Assembly (NCBI GenBank): GCA_003551485.1
Contig: PUMS01000243.1
Span: 1 to 7,011, forward strand
DNA from: Phycisphaeraceae bacterium
GTDB taxonomy: Bacteria; Planctomycetota; Phycisphaerae; Phycisphaerales; Phycisphaeraceae
DNA: 7,011 bases
Direction of reading: 5' to 3'
A program made the position numbers and the translations under genes. Positions 5,691-7,011 of this stretch are shown here, piece after piece. Under the pieces are notes generated by a model that was given only the letters and a program-made list of their open reading frames with translations, was not told where the DNA came from and made no database searches. Every line of letters begins with the position of its first letter. Within the stretch, counting starts at the first letter, position 1.

Positions 5691-6283
5691 ACTGGCTGAC
5701 CTTTGCCATCGCGACTTACCTGCTGCTGCTGCTCCAGGTCGGCCTGCGCGGGTTGTTCGACTTCAACGTCACCGCCATCGAAGGTGCCGAACCGAACCTG
5801 TTGCTGATTCTGATGGTGTTCATTGCGATGGTGGCGCCGCTGCACACCAGCCTGTGGGCGGCCCTGATCCTGGGATTGCTGGCCGACCTCGAGCAGCGCC
5901 AGGCCCTGGTGGTGGCGGGCGATGAACCGATGCACGCGGTGCTGGTCGGGCCCTGGGCGCTGGCGTTCATCGCCGCGGCGTACGTGGTGCTTCAGATGCG
6001 CGGGGTGGTGTACCGCAACTCGCCGCTGGCCTTTGCCCTGACGGTGTTCATCGCCGGCATGGGGCTGTACCTGGTCCATACCGCCATCCTGAGCATCCGC
6101 GGGCTGCCGTTTCTGCCGGGCGAGGCGGTGGCGGGCTGGTCGGCCACGCAGGAACTGATCGGGGCGTTTCTGAACCTGGTTTACAGCGCGCTGATCGCGC
6201 TGCTGCTGCACCTGCCACTGCGCTCCAGCGAGCGGTTGTGGCGATTCCGCATCCCCACCGGCCCCGCGCGGCGGGCGGTGTGA
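5687..6283 (+). CDS. mreD: Rod shape-determining protein MreD
   Basis: MreD is a small polytopic inner-membrane protein of the elongation complex that works with MreC. The product has 198 residues and about six hydrophobic segments (about 4-20, 37-52, 54-67, 88-104, 113-135, 159-177), slightly longer than the usual 160-180. The family pattern is visible in PNLLLILMVFIAM (36-48) followed by LWAALILGLLADL (56-68), matching the MreD pattern of a first-half helix pair ending in GlllDl. The C-terminus is basic. ATG 5687 is the only possible start, since the frame has no ATG, GTG or TTG between it and the mreC stop at 5621-5623. No clear Shine-Dalgarno sequence is present; see the short frame that overlaps its start. 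It follows mreC in the usual mre order, but no PBP gene follows here. Confidence 0.88.
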   Translation: MNWLTFAIATYLLLLLQVGLRGLFDFNVTAIEGAEPNLLLILMVFIAMVAPLHTSLWAALILGLLADLEQRQALVVAGDEPMHAVLVGPWALAFIAAAYVVLQMRGVVYRNSPLAFALTVFIAGMGLYLVHTAILSIRGLPFLPGEAVAGWSATQELIGAFLNLVYSALIALLLHLPLRSSERLWRFRIPTGPARRAV

Positions 6284-6307
6284 TGCCCCGCCACCGTCGC
6301 CGCTGAA

Positions 6308-6326
6308 CGCCCGCATCCGGCGGGCG
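6308..6326 (+). repeat. GC-rich hairpin between mreD and the 142-aa gene
   Basis: CGCCCGC (6308-6314) and GCGGGCG (6320-6326) form a perfect 7-bp stem with a 5-base loop, 25 nt after the mreD stop and 10 nt before the ribosome site of the next gene. No T run follows. It may partly stop transcription, protect the upstream mRNA from exonucleases, or mark a processing point that sets different levels of the two products. Confidence 0.45.
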
Positions 6327-6335
6327 CCGACGAAG

Positions 6336-6342
6336 AAGGAGG
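6336..6342 (+). promoter_or_regulatory. Full-consensus Shine-Dalgarno sequence before the 142-aa gene
   Basis: AAGGAGG ends six bases before ATG 6349, an ideal spacing. It is the strongest ribosome site in the window and contrasts with mreC and mreD, which have none visible. Confidence 0.8.
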
Positions 6343-6348
6343 CAAACC

Positions 6349-6777
6349 ATGAGCAGGGATGACCCCCGCGATGAACCCAACGGCGGCCCCCGCAACCGCC
6401 CCCCGGACCAAGACCCCCAACGCCCCTCACCCCCGCCCGGCGAGCCCGGCGCGACCGATGAGGGCGCGGATTTCGACAGCCACGCCCAGCCGTGGCGCCG
6501 CGGCGATGGCGATGATGAGCAGGGCGTGCCGCGGCGGCTGGAGCATGGCATCTGGCACGCGCCGCAGGGACCGGTGACGAAGCTGGTGGCGGTGGTGGTG
6601 CTGGTGACCGTGACGGCGCTGGCCATTGCCACGGTCATCGCCGCCATCCAGTTGTTCACCGGCGCCCACGATCGCCAGGCCACCTGGGGCCCCGACCCGG
6701 ACAACCAGCAGCCGGCCGATGAGCCGCAAGATGCGGATGCCCCGGGCGCCCCCGATGCCCCCGAAGCGCCGCCCTGA
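6349..6777 (+). CDS. Uncharacterised 142-aa single-pass membrane protein with acidic, proline-rich tails
   Basis: No family is recognised. Residues 1-60 are hydrophilic and disordered-looking, rich in Asp, Pro, Arg and Gly. Residues 61-76 form a short, better-ordered juxtamembrane stretch (RRLEHGIWHAPQGPVTK). One strong membrane helix follows (about 78-103, Val/Ala/Leu-rich). The C-terminal tail (104-142) is acidic and Pro/Ala-rich with repeated DAP/EAP units at the end. No signal-peptide cleavage site is obvious, and the long hydrophilic N-terminus suggests a bitopic protein, probably N-inside. The start is fixed by the consensus ribosome site six bases upstream. The gene lies 65 nt after mreD on the same strand and is probably in its operon, at the place where a class B PBP gene is often found. 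A role with the elongation complex is inference only. Confidence 0.72.
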   Translation: MSRDDPRDEPNGGPRNRPPDQDPQRPSPPPGEPGATDEGADFDSHAQPWRRGDGDDEQGVPRRLEHGIWHAPQGPVTKLVAVVVLVTVTALAIATVIAAIQLFTGAHDRQATWGPDPDNQQPADEPQDADAPGAPDAPEAPP

Positions 6778-6791
6778 TGGCCGCTGCGGAT

Positions 6792-6826
6792 GCCGGGATG
6801 CGGCCGAGACGGCCGCGCTCCCCGGC
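6792..6826 (+). terminator. Two-part GC-rich hairpin, probable end of the mreC-mreD operon
   Basis: An inner perfect 7-bp stem, GCGGCCG (6800-6806) with CGGCCGC (6810-6816) around AGA, is extended by an outer 6-bp stem, GCCGGG (6792-6797) with CCCGGC (6821-6826), across a small internal loop. It starts 15 nt after the stop codon of the 142-aa gene. The only T run (6843-6846) is 17 nt downstream, so this is not a textbook intrinsic terminator, but position and stability make termination or 3'-end protection likely. Confidence 0.45.
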
Positions 6827-6832
6827 GGCCCG

Positions 6833-6972
6833 CTTCCGGCGGTTTTCAGGGCAGTGTCTCATGAGGCTGGGGCCTCACCCACGAGGATGAAAATCGTGGC
6901 GGTGGGTCCGCTTCGCTTGACCCACCCTACCTGCTACGGCCTGCTCCCTTCCGGGGGCGGTTTTCAGGGCAG
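6833..6972. repeat. Imperfect direct repeat, two copies about 115 bp apart
   Basis: The 17-mer GGCGGTTTTCAGGGCAG is present at 6838-6854 and 6956-6972. Both copies are preceded by CTTCCGG (6833-6839 and 6948-6954), with three extra G/C bases in the second, so the repeated unit is about 22-25 bp. The copies flank the three hairpins at 6862-6926. Confidence 0.6.
6862..6926. repeat. Run of three consecutive inverted repeats
   Basis: TGAGGC/GCCTCA (6862-6867, 6872-6877; 4-base loop), CCACGA/TCGTGG (6879-6884, 6894-6899; 9-base loop) and GGTGGGTC/GACCCACC (6901-6908, 6919-6926; 10-base loop) follow each other almost without gaps. The third, with CGCTTCGCTT in its loop, resembles short palindromic units that I recall as dispersed repeats between genes in many bacterial genomes; this is memory, not a search. 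Confidence 0.55.
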
Positions 6973-7011
6973 CACCACACACCGTGCGCGGCAGCATCGT
7001 CAATCCCAACC

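Larger units (their letters stand above)
6778..7011. other. 234-nt gene-free 3' region, rich in inverted repeats
   Basis: No convincing frame is present on either strand. The stretch contains a strong hairpin just after the last stop (6792-6826), three further stem-loops in a row (6862-6926), and an imperfect direct repeat (6833-6854 and 6948-6972). It looks like an intergenic repeat region or a structured transcript rather than coding DNA. Confidence 0.5.

Noticed and set aside
3977..6430. Very long minus-strand open frame (817 codons) opposite mreC, mreD and the 212-aa gene
   Set aside because: Its product is Gln/His/Arg/Gly-rich with no domain, and it lies antisense to clear mreC and mreD genes. 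It arises because the GC-rich codons of the true genes leave few stops on the other strand.
6862..6926. Three short hairpins considered as a CRISPR array
   Set aside because: The three units differ in sequence and there are no regularly spaced identical repeats or cas genes.

Overview
The window is very GC-rich DNA that reads as ordinary bacterial chromosome. It most resembles a planctomycete, probably of the Phycisphaerae type. That guess rests on the membrane protein that joins an N-terminal zinc ribbon to a C-terminal von Willebrand-A-like domain, on small uncharacterised membrane proteins beside mreC and mreD, and on the codon bias. No marker gene is present, so taxonomy is inference. I see no mobile element, CRISPR array, tRNA or rRNA.

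Layout. The left half (1-3341) is on the minus strand. Read in the direction of transcription it holds an O-antigen ligase/polymerase-like membrane protein (3341-2034, probably with a TTG start), a zinc-ribbon/TM/vWA-like protein (1773-583), and the first 160 codons of an FtsW/RodA (SEDS) glycosyltransferase that runs off the left edge (482-1). A 653-nt non-coding stretch (3342-3994) separates the two halves. It contains an AT-rich island, a pair of direct repeats, a 16-bp palindrome and promoter-like sequences facing both ways. The right half (3995-6777) is on the plus strand: a 212-aa protein with a C-terminal membrane anchor, mreC, mreD, and a 142-aa single-pass protein with an acidic tail. 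The last 234 nt (6778-7011) have no gene but are full of inverted repeats and one imperfect direct repeat.

How the genes fit together. MreC and MreD are the membrane parts of the elongation (rod) complex, and the SEDS protein polymerises peptidoglycan in either the elongation or the division complex. The O-antigen ligase-like protein works on surface polysaccharide. The whole window is therefore about cell-envelope construction, although the two halves are divergent and probably transcribed separately. mreB and the class B PBP that often follows mreD are not in the window.

Points most worth a second look: a 29-codon reading frame that starts inside the end of mreC and stops in an ATGA overlap with mreD; a -10-like TAGAAT placed so that mreC mRNA could be leaderless; a vWA-like domain without the metal-binding motif, encoded just upstream of the SEDS gene; and the hairpin-rich 3' region. 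None of these is proof of a new system.
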